Shown: positions 47,718 through 55,860 of the stretch, piece after piece
Layout of the letters: each line of letters starts with the position of its first letter
How positions within the stretch are numbered: the stretch's first letter is position 1
From: an uncultured Lachnospiraceae bacterium
Lineage (GTDB): Bacteria > Bacillota > Clostridia > Lachnospirales > Lachnospiraceae
DNA: 64,000 bases
NCBI GenBank assembly: GCA_902779395.1
Contig: CACZBK010000013.1
Location: forward strand, 1 to 64,000
Reading direction: 5' to 3'
Made by a program: the position numbers and the translations under genes
The notes under the pieces: model-generated
Told to the model about the DNA's origin: nothing
Database searches by the model: none
The model's input: the letters and a program-made list of their open reading frames with translations, nothing else

Positions 47718-50700
47718 CTACTGTGGAGCGATGTACTTTGTAAAATATCCCGCTTTATTGTCCTTTCCATCTATACATGCATACGCCTGACTATTACCTT
47801 CATTATTGTTTATATACGTAGTACCATTCCCCCCAACAAGTTTTGCATCTCCAACAAAGAATGTGGTCTTTGACGGCTTAACAGGATTAGTCAGATCCAT
47901 CTCGTCAACATATATAGTTTCAAGATTTACACACTGCCTAAACATACTTCCGAACTTATCTCCATTAGTAATACTATTAGTGTTGCACCCGCTGCCAAAT
48001 CTGATACTTTTTAGCTTAATATCATTTTTTGCTATCGATATTGTCTCGCCTTTTCCTATATCCACCGTCTTCCCGTTTACCCACTCATACATACCGAACA
48101 TTCCGGTCATATCATACACGCCCTCTGTACATATTTTATCCAGATATACATGTTCCAAACTTACACACCCCATAAATACCTGTGGCATCTCTTTTAATTT
48201 ACTGGTTGTAACAACATCTTCAAAATTCAGCTTGGTAAGTGAAATACAGTCACGAAACATATCATTCATATATACAAGCTCACTAAAGACCGTATTACTT
48301 GCAAACTTTACTTCTTCAAGACTATAACAATACGCAAACATTTTATTGGTCTTTTGTACCTTTGAAAAATCAAATTCTCTAAGATCTATCTCTTTAAGCC
48401 TCTTATAACCATTGAAGAAATCGCTCATGTCGACGTTATCAGCAAAAACACACTCAGAGATGTTTAATGCTTCCACATACCCTTTAGCCGAAGAAAGAAT
48501 AGTCTTAGCATTTAATGCGGAGCAATGCATCCCCGCAATATCCACATCCACCAATGAAGAGCACCCCAAAAACACGTTTTTGCATTCACTACCCATATTA
48601 TCCAAGTGCCATTCCTTCATTTCTGCACTTGTCATCTTAGAGCAGCCTTCAAACATATTGTTCATGTTTTCAACTGATACTACATTCAGACTATCAAGAT
48701 TAACAGCAGTTAACCCTGTACAGTTTTTAAACATGCTACTTATATTTTTAAGAGAGGCCGAATTAAAGTTTTTAAAATCAACATTGGTCAACTTAGAACA
48801 GCCTTCAAATATACTTGCCATATTCTCCACTTTATATGCTTGCATATCAGACATTTTTATTGTTACTATAGAAGTACATCCTTTGAAAAATTTGCTCATA
48901 TCGGTAATTTCCGATATTACACTTTCTGAAAGATCGCACTTCGTAAGGCTCTCACAATTCTCAAATACAGATTGAGCTGATACAACTGCCGAAAAATCTG
49001 CCCCTTTCATTTCTACAGAATTCAAAAGTTTCGAACCACTAAACATATTATTGATATTCAGTGCTGATGTCGCAGTAAATCCATTCATTTCGACCTTTTC
49101 AAGACTGCCGTATCCCGAAAGTAATCCTGACAGATTCGTAATACTGTTAAAATGAGCACCATTTAAAAATACTTCTTTTAAAAATGGCTTATTAGTGTCA
49201 GGGAAAATATCCTTCATACTGAAATTATCCCTTGTAACAGTCCAGCCGCTTACATCAAGATATTCCAGACTGGTGCATCCGCTAAATATACCGCCCGTAT
49301 TCTTAGAATTGCTAAGATCCCACCCCTTCATAATAATTCTCTGAAGTGAACGGCATCCGGAAAACATATCTGACATGTCACCATCAATATTATAAATCGT
49401 TTTATGATCAATATTATCAAGTTCAGCATCATCATACTCATGAGAATTATCCATAACATAACTTCCATTTAGTCCTGTCGTAACCCAATTACTAAAGTCA
49501 ACAGTTCCTGTCATGGATGAACAATTTTTGAATGCCTCCTTAACAGAATGCAGCTTACCGCCTTTAGGACACGCATTCGGATCATTCCATCCGTCTAAAA
49601 TGATATTTGCATTTGTGCATCCTTCAAATGTTCTGTACATATTTTCAAGATTTGTCAGATTCCACCCCGAAAGATCAATACTATTCAATTTATTGCAGTT
49701 TAAAAATGTCTCTCTCAGATTTTGTATCTTCTGAGGATGCCACTCCGAAATATCAAGTTCCTCAAGGAAAGGAGTTTCCCCCTGTGCAAGTCCCGCATAT
49801 GAAAAAGTAGATCTCATATTTGTAACATTAGTTACATCTATACCATTAAGATTCAACTTTCTAAATTTAGTTCTTTTGAAACAATCAGCAATATTCAGAA
49901 GTTTGTCCCCTGTCTTGAGCTCATGCAGATCTGTCTGATGTCCCTCTGAGTTTTTCCCACAATCATAAAAAGCATAGAACATTGTCGTGCAATTCTGAAG
50001 ATCCCATCCGCTAAAAGCGCCATCTTCAAGGCATAGTGATTCGCACTTATAAAAAGCCTTTTCCAGACTTTCAACTCCGATAACATTCCATCCGGACATA
50101 TTGACTGTCTTTAACTTTCTATCCTTAAAGAATAGCTTTTCCCAGCTGCCGCTCATTTTTGTATGCTTGAAACCATCACCAAAGTCAATGGATACCAGAT
50201 TTCCAAGTCCTCTGAACGCGTATTCCATGGTAAGCGATCCTCCAAGCTCTGTGACCCCGCTCATATCAACCGTCTGCAGGTTACCGGAATTTCTAAAGCA
50301 CTCATTCATATTAGTAAGATTGATTGCTTCAAAATCATAGCCAAAATTAACATATTTTAAATTTTTGCAATTGTTAAATGCGCTTTCCATGGTTTTGACC
50401 TTTGATGCATCAAAACCACTCAGATCGATCCCTTCAGGATATCCTTTGGTACTGAACAATTCACTGCAGTCTTCCGGAAGATATGCCACTAACGCATCCG
50501 TACACCACTTTAATACCTTGTTATCATACCAGGAATATATCTCGCAATCTGTCCTTCCATCATCTACCTTAAGTCCTTTCTTTTTGGCAAACTCAAAAGT
50601 CTCTTCGTCATAAGGCACTTGTTCAATATTTGTAAAAACAGCATTTATTCTTTTATTCTTAAATATATTCTTATCAAGTGTTGCGACCAGTTCAAGATCC

Positions 50701-51677
50701 GGATCGCGCATTGTGTAAACTATAAAAGTAAAAACAGATCCTTCATTATTAAAAATATAATTTTCTATTTCATATCTTTTTGTTGCTGTAAAATCACCAT
50801 CTTCCAATTTCCAGTATCTGAATACATATGTTTTTGCAAAATTTAATACATATTTTATCCCGGCTAATCCCATACGCCTAAAACTATTTGCATTCTCATT
50901 AATATCCCACTCCGTACTTACATTTCCCATATCATCCAGGTTAAACTCGACTTTAACCTGTTTTTCACCTGAATCATCTTCTATATCCGCGTTTTCATTC
51001 TTTGCAAAAAAAGCCCTCTTATTTTCGTGCAGTTTAAAAATCACTGTCTTCGTAGCAACAATTTCTGAAGCATCAGGCTCCTCTTCTTTAGGTTTGTCTT
51101 TGGGGTCCTTATCCGCCATTAAAGCAGTGTCATCATCAAAAGGCCACACATGTATTATGCTGTCCGAAGCAAGGTCTGCCAAAGCAATGAATGCCTGGGC
51201 CTCTTCCTCTGTCTCAAATACCTCCCACTCACTGCCGTTATATGCTGCATAATTCGAATCATCATCTTTATAGATAGCTCTATTAACAGTGTATGATCCC
51301 ACCTCATCAACAATAGCTCTGGTCGCAGGGATCGTGCCTTCATACTCATCATAAAGTGGTCTTACATTCCATACCGTAAATGCAGTAGACTCTGCAGCCC
51401 CGGCATTGAGTCTCGTCTGGTTTCTCTTTTCCTTGGTATATTTATTATCATTGGAAGAATAAATATCAGACAATGCCGCCTGCGTAGATGAAAGAGCAGT
51501 CTGCCCCCTTGCGATCACCTGCTTTTTATGGGCGTTATCAATGAATCCCAAAAGTGCAGGTACCGCCAGTGCCGCCAGAATAGCGATTATAATGAGCACC
51601 ACAATAAGCTCCACCAGTGTGAAGCCTTTCGATCTTTTGCATATATTCATATATCCGTTCCATCTTTTATCTTTCAT
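47718..51677 (-). CDS. Giant prepilin with BspA-type leucine-rich repeats (1319 residues)
   Basis: ATG 51677 follows AAAGGAG with 7 nt spacing. The leader ends NICKRSKG and the mature start is FTLVELIVVLIIIAILAALA (Phe +1, Glu +5), then a pilin helix (IDNAHKKQVIARGQTALSS). From about residue 400 to 1270 run roughly 25-30 BspA/DUF285-like repeats with the core MxxMFxxCxxLxxVxxxx (for example MASIFEGCSKLTNVDF, MNNMFEGCSKMTSAEM, MSDMFSGCRSLQRIIM). Such repeats occur in adhesins that bind host or matrix proteins. The last residues AGYFTKYIAPQ carry no wall-anchor motif. A prepilin N-terminus on such an array is exceptional. It follows the first prepilin gene by 27 nt. Confidence 0.9.
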   Translation of the reverse strand: MKDKRWNGYMNICKRSKGFTLVELIVVLIIIAILAALAVPALLGFIDNAHKKQVIARGQTALSSTQAALSDIYSSNDNKYTKEKRNQTRLNAGAAESTAFTVWNVRPLYDEYEGTIPATRAIVDEVGSYTVNRAIYKDDDSNYAAYNGSEWEVFETEEEAQAFIALADLASDSIIHVWPFDDDTALMADKDPKDKPKEEEPDASEIVATKTVIFKLHENKRAFFAKNENADIEDDSGEKQVKVEFNLDDMGNVSTEWDINENANSFRRMGLAGIKYVLNFAKTYVFRYWKLEDGDFTATKRYEIENYIFNNEGSVFTFIVYTMRDPDLELVATLDKNIFKNKRINAVFTNIEQVPYDEETFEFAKKKGLKVDDGRTDCEIYSWYDNKVLKWCTDALVAYLPEDCSELFSTKGYPEGIDLSGFDASKVKTMESAFNNCKNLKYVNFGYDFEAINLTNMNECFRNSGNLQTVDMSGVTELGGSLTMEYAFRGLGNLVSIDFGDGFKHTKMSGSWEKLFFKDRKLKTVNMSGWNVIGVESLEKAFYKCESLCLEDGAFSGWDLQNCTTMFYAFYDCGKNSEGHQTDLHELKTGDKLLNIADCFKRTKFRKLNLNGIDVTNVTNMRSTFSYAGLAQGETPFLEELDISEWHPQKIQNLRETFLNCNKLNSIDLSGWNLTNLENMYRTFEGCTNANIILDGWNDPNACPKGGKLHSVKEAFKNCSSMTGTVDFSNWVTTGLNGSYVMDNSHEYDDAELDNIDHKTIYNIDGDMSDMFSGCRSLQRIIMKGWDLSNSKNTGGIFSGCTSLEYLDVSGWTVTRDNFSMKDIFPDTNKPFLKEVFLNGAHFNSITNLSGLLSGYGSLEKVEMNGFTATSALNINNMFSGSKLLNSVEMKGADFSAVVSAQSVFENCESLTKCDLSESVISEITDMSKFFKGCTSIVTIKMSDMQAYKVENMASIFEGCSKLTNVDFKNFNSASLKNISSMFKNCTGLTAVNLDSLNVVSVENMNNMFEGCSKMTSAEMKEWHLDNMGSECKNVFLGCSSLVDVDIAGMHCSALNAKTILSSAKGYVEALNISECVFADNVDMSDFFNGYKRLKEIDLREFDFSKVQKTNKMFAYCYSLEEVKFASNTVFSELVYMNDMFRDCISLTKLNFEDVVTTSKLKEMPQVFMGCVSLEHVYLDKICTEGVYDMTGMFGMYEWVNGKTVDIGKGETISIAKNDIKLKSIRFGSGCNTNSITNGDKFGSMFRQCVNLETIYVDEMDLTNPVKPSKTTFFVGDAKLVGGNGTTYINNNEGNSQAYACIDGKDNKAGYFTKYIAPQ

Positions 51678-51704
51678 AAGCGCACTCCTTTGCACTTGCC
51701 GGCC

Positions 51705-52445
51705 TTACTTTTTCTTTTTGGAATTACTAAGTTTTCTTAAATAATTCCATATACTTCCTTTACCTGTTCCATCATACATATAGCCGCTTTTGTTAGCGAT
51801 AAAATAATACTGTATATAAACCCCGGTACTTCTCATCTTATTACCTGAACCTGTAAACACACCGTTAGGATCTGCATAATCTCCCGTATCCTTCTCAAGA
51901 TAATTTGTAGTCCACTCAAATCCGTCAAAATACAACGGAGTGGAATTCTCGTTTTTCATATAGATAGCCACATAACAGGTATATGCCTTGTGCAAGTCCT
52001 TATTGTCACCGGTATCATATCGTTCACGGTTTCCCAATCCTACAGCAAATAAATACGGATCTTCATCTGCAATATCCAAAATTTTCTTTGCATATTCAGA
52101 ACCATTTATTGCCACATCACCATTATTGTTAGTTCCGTAAACACCGGGAAACACAGTAGCGTGCTGTTGATTGTTATCATTTTTTTTTGAAATACCAGAA
52201 GCCTGTCCTTCCTTGTAGAAAGCGTACATTCTCGTAAGGTCACCCTGCATAGCTGTCATACAGTTTCTGGCATTGATCATATCCTGCTTAACCCTGGCAC
52301 TGTCGATCCACCCCAGCAGCTGCGGTATTAAAATAGCCGCCAGTATGGCCAATATCACAAGAACAACTATAAGCTCCACAAGAGTGAAGCCCTTGCGGCT
52401 CTTAAGTATTGTTTTTGTTCTGCCATTACTGTCGTTCATCATCAT
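51705..52445 (-). CDS. Prepilin-like protein, first gene of the pilus operon
   Basis: A 246-residue prepilin. Three ATG codons follow AAAGGAGCACG; the first is given, the second or third is equally possible. The leader ends LKSRKG, the mature start is FTLVELIVVLVILAILAAIL with Glu at +5, followed by IPQLLGWIDSARVKQDMINARNCMTAMQGDL. The C-terminal domain contains YTCYVAIYMKNENSTPLYFDGFEW. Position at the head of the operon, nearest to the promoter, suggests high expression. Confidence 0.88.
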   Translation of the reverse strand: MMMNDSNGRTKTILKSRKGFTLVELIVVLVILAILAAILIPQLLGWIDSARVKQDMINARNCMTAMQGDLTRMYAFYKEGQASGISKKNDNNQQHATVFPGVYGTNNNGDVAINGSEYAKKILDIADEDPYLFAVGLGNRERYDTGDNKDLHKAYTCYVAIYMKNENSTPLYFDGFEWTTNYLEKDTGDYADPNGVFTGSGNKMRSTGVYIQYYFIANKSGYMYDGTGKGSIWNYLRKLSNSKKKK

Positions 52446-52489
52446 CGTGCTCCTTTATTCCGGCATATTCACAAACACTTTGAAATTAT

Positions 52490-52526
52490 ATCGGAAAGCT
52501 CTGCAGCATACATGCTGCGGTCCGAT
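52490..52526 (-). promoter_or_regulatory. Hairpin in the leader of the pilus operon
   Basis: GCAGCAT and ATGCTGC (52503-52509 with 52512-52518) form a perfect stem enclosed by ATCGGA/TCCGAT (52490-52495 with 52521-52526). It lies about 45 nt before the first start codon. Role unknown; not recognised as a c-di-GMP riboswitch. Confidence 0.4.
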
Positions 52527-52547
52527 CTGAAATTCTTTAATCTGTAA

Positions 52548-52576
52548 ATTATACCACCTGCCCCACTCCCGGTCAA
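52548..52576 (-). promoter_or_regulatory. Sigma-A promoter of the pilus operon
   Basis: On the minus strand TTGACC (52571-52576) and TATAAT (52548-52553) are 17 bp apart, about 100 bp before the first prepilin gene. All twelve genes down to 33523 are codirectional with small gaps. Confidence 0.8.
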
Positions 52577-52753
52577 ACCCGGCAGGGATCTTATGGCGGA
52601 TCATACATGCCTCATTAACTATATCGGTCAATCAGGGGGGATTGTTTATATTTCAGAATATAGAATTATGTAAGAATATACGCTATCAGGATCCTTCGCT
52701 TACTCAGGCTGCCAAAAAGAAAGCTCAGGATGCCAATTTAGCCAAAGCTTCGC
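52577..52753. other. Spacer between MATE gene and pilus promoter
   Basis: No gene is assigned. On the plus strand a short frame (from TTG 52642 to TGA 52801-52803) reads YQDPSLTQAAKKKAQDANLA in its middle, protein-like but without a proper start or ribosome binding site and overlapping the end of the MATE gene. It may be a gene remnant. Confidence 0.3.
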
Positions 52754-54118
52754 TCACGCCGCCGTTGCCTTCTTCTCATGCTTCGCGCCGGGGTGAAGTA
52801 TGAGGGCAGCGATGACCATCCCCACGGCCGTGGAGGCCAGGCTTATGGGATATACCAGCATAATGCGGTTAAAGGTCGGTTCAAGCGGGAATACCCAATA
52901 TATCCAGCTTATACGTATGCCGCACACACATATCATGGTTATGATAGCCGGGATCACAGAGATGCCAAAGCCCCTCAGGTAGCCGGATACTATCTCATAG
53001 GTCATGCTGAAGAAATATGCCGAGAAGATGAGGATCAGCCTCTGATACCCCACCTCTATTACTGCGGGATCATCGTTGAACAAAGAAAGGATCGGCCTGC
53101 CGAAGCCCAGGATCAGGGCTATGGAAGCCCCCAGCGCCACTCCCCCTTCTATCAGGGATATGAACATGCTCTGCTTGCAGCGCTTTATCTGCCCTGCGCC
53201 GAAGTTCTGTCCCACAAAGGTAGTGGTTGCCTGCGCAAAGCTGTTGAACACCTGGTAAGCAAACACCTCCAGGTTAAATGCCGCACTGGATGCCGCTATA
53301 ACCACCGTGCCCAGGCTGTTGATCGCTGCCTGTATGATTATATTGGCTGCGGAAAAGACCGTAGACTGCAGACCGGCCGGAATTCCTATGGCCAGTATCT
53401 TCTTAAGCATCCGGGGATCGATCTTTAACTGCTTTATGTCGAGCTTTATCCGGGTCCTGCCCTTTATCAAAAGCCACCCCAGGATCACGCAGCTGATCGC
53501 ATTTGACAATACCGTCGCTATTGCCACGCCGTCCACAGTACGCTTAAAGCCCACGACCAGCGTTATATTTAAAAGCACATTGATGAAACCGGACAGCATC
53601 AGCGCTATCAGGGGAGTCCTGGTATCCCCCGTGGATCTGAATATCGCCGCTTCAAAGTTATACAGGAGTATCACGGGAAGCCCGCTCACGTAAAGCCTGA
53701 AATACAGAAGTGCCATTGGTATAACTTCCTCAGGCAGCTTCTGGGACTTAAATACCGGCTCTGCCGCAAGTTGTGCCAGCGCCAATAGCACAAAGCCCGC
53801 TATCAGCGCAAATGCTATAGATGTATGCGCTGCACTGCTGGCGTCCTTTTCGGACTGCCTGCCCACGGCATTGGCTATCACCACGTTGCTGCCCATGGAT
53901 ATGGCCACAAAACTGTTCACGATAAGGCCTATTATGGGAGTATTGGCTCCTACAGCTGCCATACAGGCCTTCCCGGCTTCCCCGGTAAAACGTCCTACTA
54001 CGGCCACATCCGCTGCATTAAACAATTGCTGTAATATTCCCGTAGCCGCAAGAGGCAGCGCAAAAGCCACTATTGCCTTCGGCAGGCTGCCCCGGGTAAC
54101 GCTGTTACTCTCTTTCAC
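52754..54118 (-). CDS. MATE family multidrug/metabolite exporter
   Basis: GTG 54118 is chosen because it overlaps the TGA of the preceding gene (GTGA) and follows AGGTGGGAAGA; this gives 454 residues beginning MKESNSVTRGSLPKAIVAFALPL. About twelve membrane helices in two related halves are seen, with MATE features such as LQQLFNAADVAVVGRFTG and VGANTPIIGLIVNSF in the first half and FVGQNFGAGQ in the second. MATE proteins export cationic compounds using sodium or proton gradients. Cotranscription with a GH74-like gene and an unrecognised gene suggests a link with glycan-derived compounds, which is speculative. Confidence 0.9.
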   Translation of the reverse strand: MKESNSVTRGSLPKAIVAFALPLAATGILQQLFNAADVAVVGRFTGEAGKACMAAVGANTPIIGLIVNSFVAISMGSNVVIANAVGRQSEKDASSAAHTSIAFALIAGFVLLALAQLAAEPVFKSQKLPEEVIPMALLYFRLYVSGLPVILLYNFEAAIFRSTGDTRTPLIALMLSGFINVLLNITLVVGFKRTVDGVAIATVLSNAISCVILGWLLIKGRTRIKLDIKQLKIDPRMLKKILAIGIPAGLQSTVFSAANIIIQAAINSLGTVVIAASSAAFNLEVFAYQVFNSFAQATTTFVGQNFGAGQIKRCKQSMFISLIEGGVALGASIALILGFGRPILSLFNDDPAVIEVGYQRLILIFSAYFFSMTYEIVSGYLRGFGISVIPAIITMICVCGIRISWIYWVFPLEPTFNRIMLVYPISLASTAVGMVIAALILHPGAKHEKKATAA

Positions 54119-55860
54119 TCTTCCCACCTGTACATATTAAATACTCCCGGCTGGGTAAACACGTCTGCCACATATTCGATATGGCGCTCAAAGTCCTCAA
54201 AGACCATCACCTCATGCACGGGTATCTCCCTGCCGCTGCCCACGTCCTTAAGTGCCTTCACCTTCTTTGAAGTGTGCATTCTCACACGCGTGGTGCACGC
54301 GTCATTCTTTACATATCTGTACAGGATAATACTTCCGTCGTCATATGTAAACATCGAAATATCTTTTCCGCTGATATATGTATCATGATCATCACTGACA
54401 AGCGTCCTTTTAAGCACGTCTGCCGCTGCTTCCGGCATTCTGTATATATCACTGCCGTGCTCCGGCACAGCCATTAAATACAGTCTGCCCTTACCGAAGG
54501 CGCTCCTTAGGAATATCGACGAATGCTCATCCCCGTCACCTGCATTAAGTAATGACCAGGACGCATTATTTCCGTGTACTATCCCGGGAAACCTTACCGC
54601 CGTACAGTCTGTGATATTTCCGGCAAGATCTCCGCACACCTGATATCTTGTGGCATTTACAAAGCCGCCGCTTAAGCGCGCCTCGGTAAGTCCTCTGCGG
54701 CGCAGCTCATCACCCGCTCCCTTAAAGAAGCCCGTGGTCACCGCGGCATCACCGCCCTTTTCCACATAAGCTGTCAGCTTATCGACTATGCTCTTATCTC
54801 CCAGTGCAGATTCCGTGAGCAGTAATTTAGGCTCCGTCGCCGGAAAATACGGCACCGGCTCAACCGGCAGTCCCAGCATGCCCAGCCTCATCTCAATGTG
54901 ATCCTCCCCGCTCGAAGCATGAGGAATGTAAACCGGGATACCGCAGGGTTTCCCCACCTTATCCATCAACGCATCGATCTTACCTATCTGAAGCCCCATC
55001 GCACACACATACGGATTATCGATCAGGTCTCCCCACTGGAAGAACATCAGCTCCTTCGCCTTTGCAAATGCGGTAAGATAAGCCTGCTCCTGATAGCGGT
55101 CCGTCGAATAGCACTGATATGTATCAAACCAGCCTCCGCCACATCTTCCCGGCCATGCATTTTCCATGAACCTCACCAGGGAATAACTCAGATATTCCGG
55201 CAGATGCTGATCCGTATATCTGGGATGTCTGGTCTCCGTTCCTATATACGTTGCATCGAATATATCCCCCTGAGCTTCCGGTACATATCCCGTGAAATGG
55301 AAAGATTCACGCCAGTTGGGATACTTTATCACCATCTTTACAGACGGATTAACTGCCTTAGCAGGCGCGACCACCAGATTCTTCGACACATCCATCATCA
55401 GCTCATGCCTGAACTGCTCCCAGCTTCTGCTGCCTTTTTCCTTTATGCAGCGCTCGCAGGTACAGTTGGTGAAGTAAAAATCATCTAGTATCACCTCATC
55501 AAAAAGACGCGCCGTATACTCAGATATCTGTCTGAGCTTTTCGCGCATCGCAGGATCGGTATAGCAGAAGGTATTGAACAGGCGCCTCTTGCCGTTTTCG
55601 GCACCTTCAAAATCATCTATCGTGGTGGTTATGCCGCCGGATACGGTCACGCCCCTGCCCTGAAGGAAATCCTTTATCATCAGGAGCTTTTCTTCTTCGA
55701 TATCGATGCCGCCGCGGTGTGTCTCAAGATACACTTTATCAAGACCTATGTATTTCTCGATAAAGTCATAATCCTTTTCAAGCTTTTCCCTTGTCAGATT
55801 CCTCTGGGTCCAGGCAGGGATATACACGACTGTGGTGAAGTTCTTAAAATGTGCGCTCAT
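54115..55860 (-). CDS. Unrecognised protein, TIM-barrel glycosidase-like
   Basis: ATG 55860 follows GAGGAGG and gives 581 residues; no signal peptide. I do not recognise the family firmly. The N-terminal half has a barrel-like succession of strands: TTVVYIPAWTQRNL, VYLETHRGGIDIEEEKL, VSGGITTTIDDFEG, EVILDDFYFTNCTCERCIKEKG (a DDFYF motif with CxCxxC), VKMVIKYPNWRESF and MFFQWGDLID. The C-terminal half resembles a glutamine-amidotransferase-like beta-galactosidase trimerisation domain (KLLLTESALGDKSIVDKLTAYVEKGGDAAVTTGFF) followed by a beta-sandwich. This layout is like GH42-related enzymes. It overlaps the GH74-like gene by 17 nt and the MATE gene by 4 nt, so the three are one operon. Confidence 0.55.
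   Translation of the reverse strand: MSAHFKNFTTVVYIPAWTQRNLTREKLEKDYDFIEKYIGLDKVYLETHRGGIDIEEEKLLMIKDFLQGRGVTVSGGITTTIDDFEGAENGKRRLFNTFCYTDPAMREKLRQISEYTARLFDEVILDDFYFTNCTCERCIKEKGSRSWEQFRHELMMDVSKNLVVAPAKAVNPSVKMVIKYPNWRESFHFTGYVPEAQGDIFDATYIGTETRHPRYTDQHLPEYLSYSLVRFMENAWPGRCGGGWFDTYQCYSTDRYQEQAYLTAFAKAKELMFFQWGDLIDNPYVCAMGLQIGKIDALMDKVGKPCGIPVYIPHASSGEDHIEMRLGMLGLPVEPVPYFPATEPKLLLTESALGDKSIVDKLTAYVEKGGDAAVTTGFFKGAGDELRRRGLTEARLSGGFVNATRYQVCGDLAGNITDCTAVRFPGIVHGNNASWSLLNAGDGDEHSSIFLRSAFGKGRLYLMAVPEHGSDIYRMPEAAADVLKRTLVSDDHDTYISGKDISMFTYDDGSIILYRYVKNDACTTRVRMHTSKKVKALKDVGSGREIPVHEVMVFEDFERHIEYVADVFTQPGVFNMYRWEE

Noticed and set aside
47718-51677. Repeats considered as CRISPR or minisatellite
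   Set aside because: The periodicity is at protein level (BspA-type units) with divergent DNA sequence and an intact frame.
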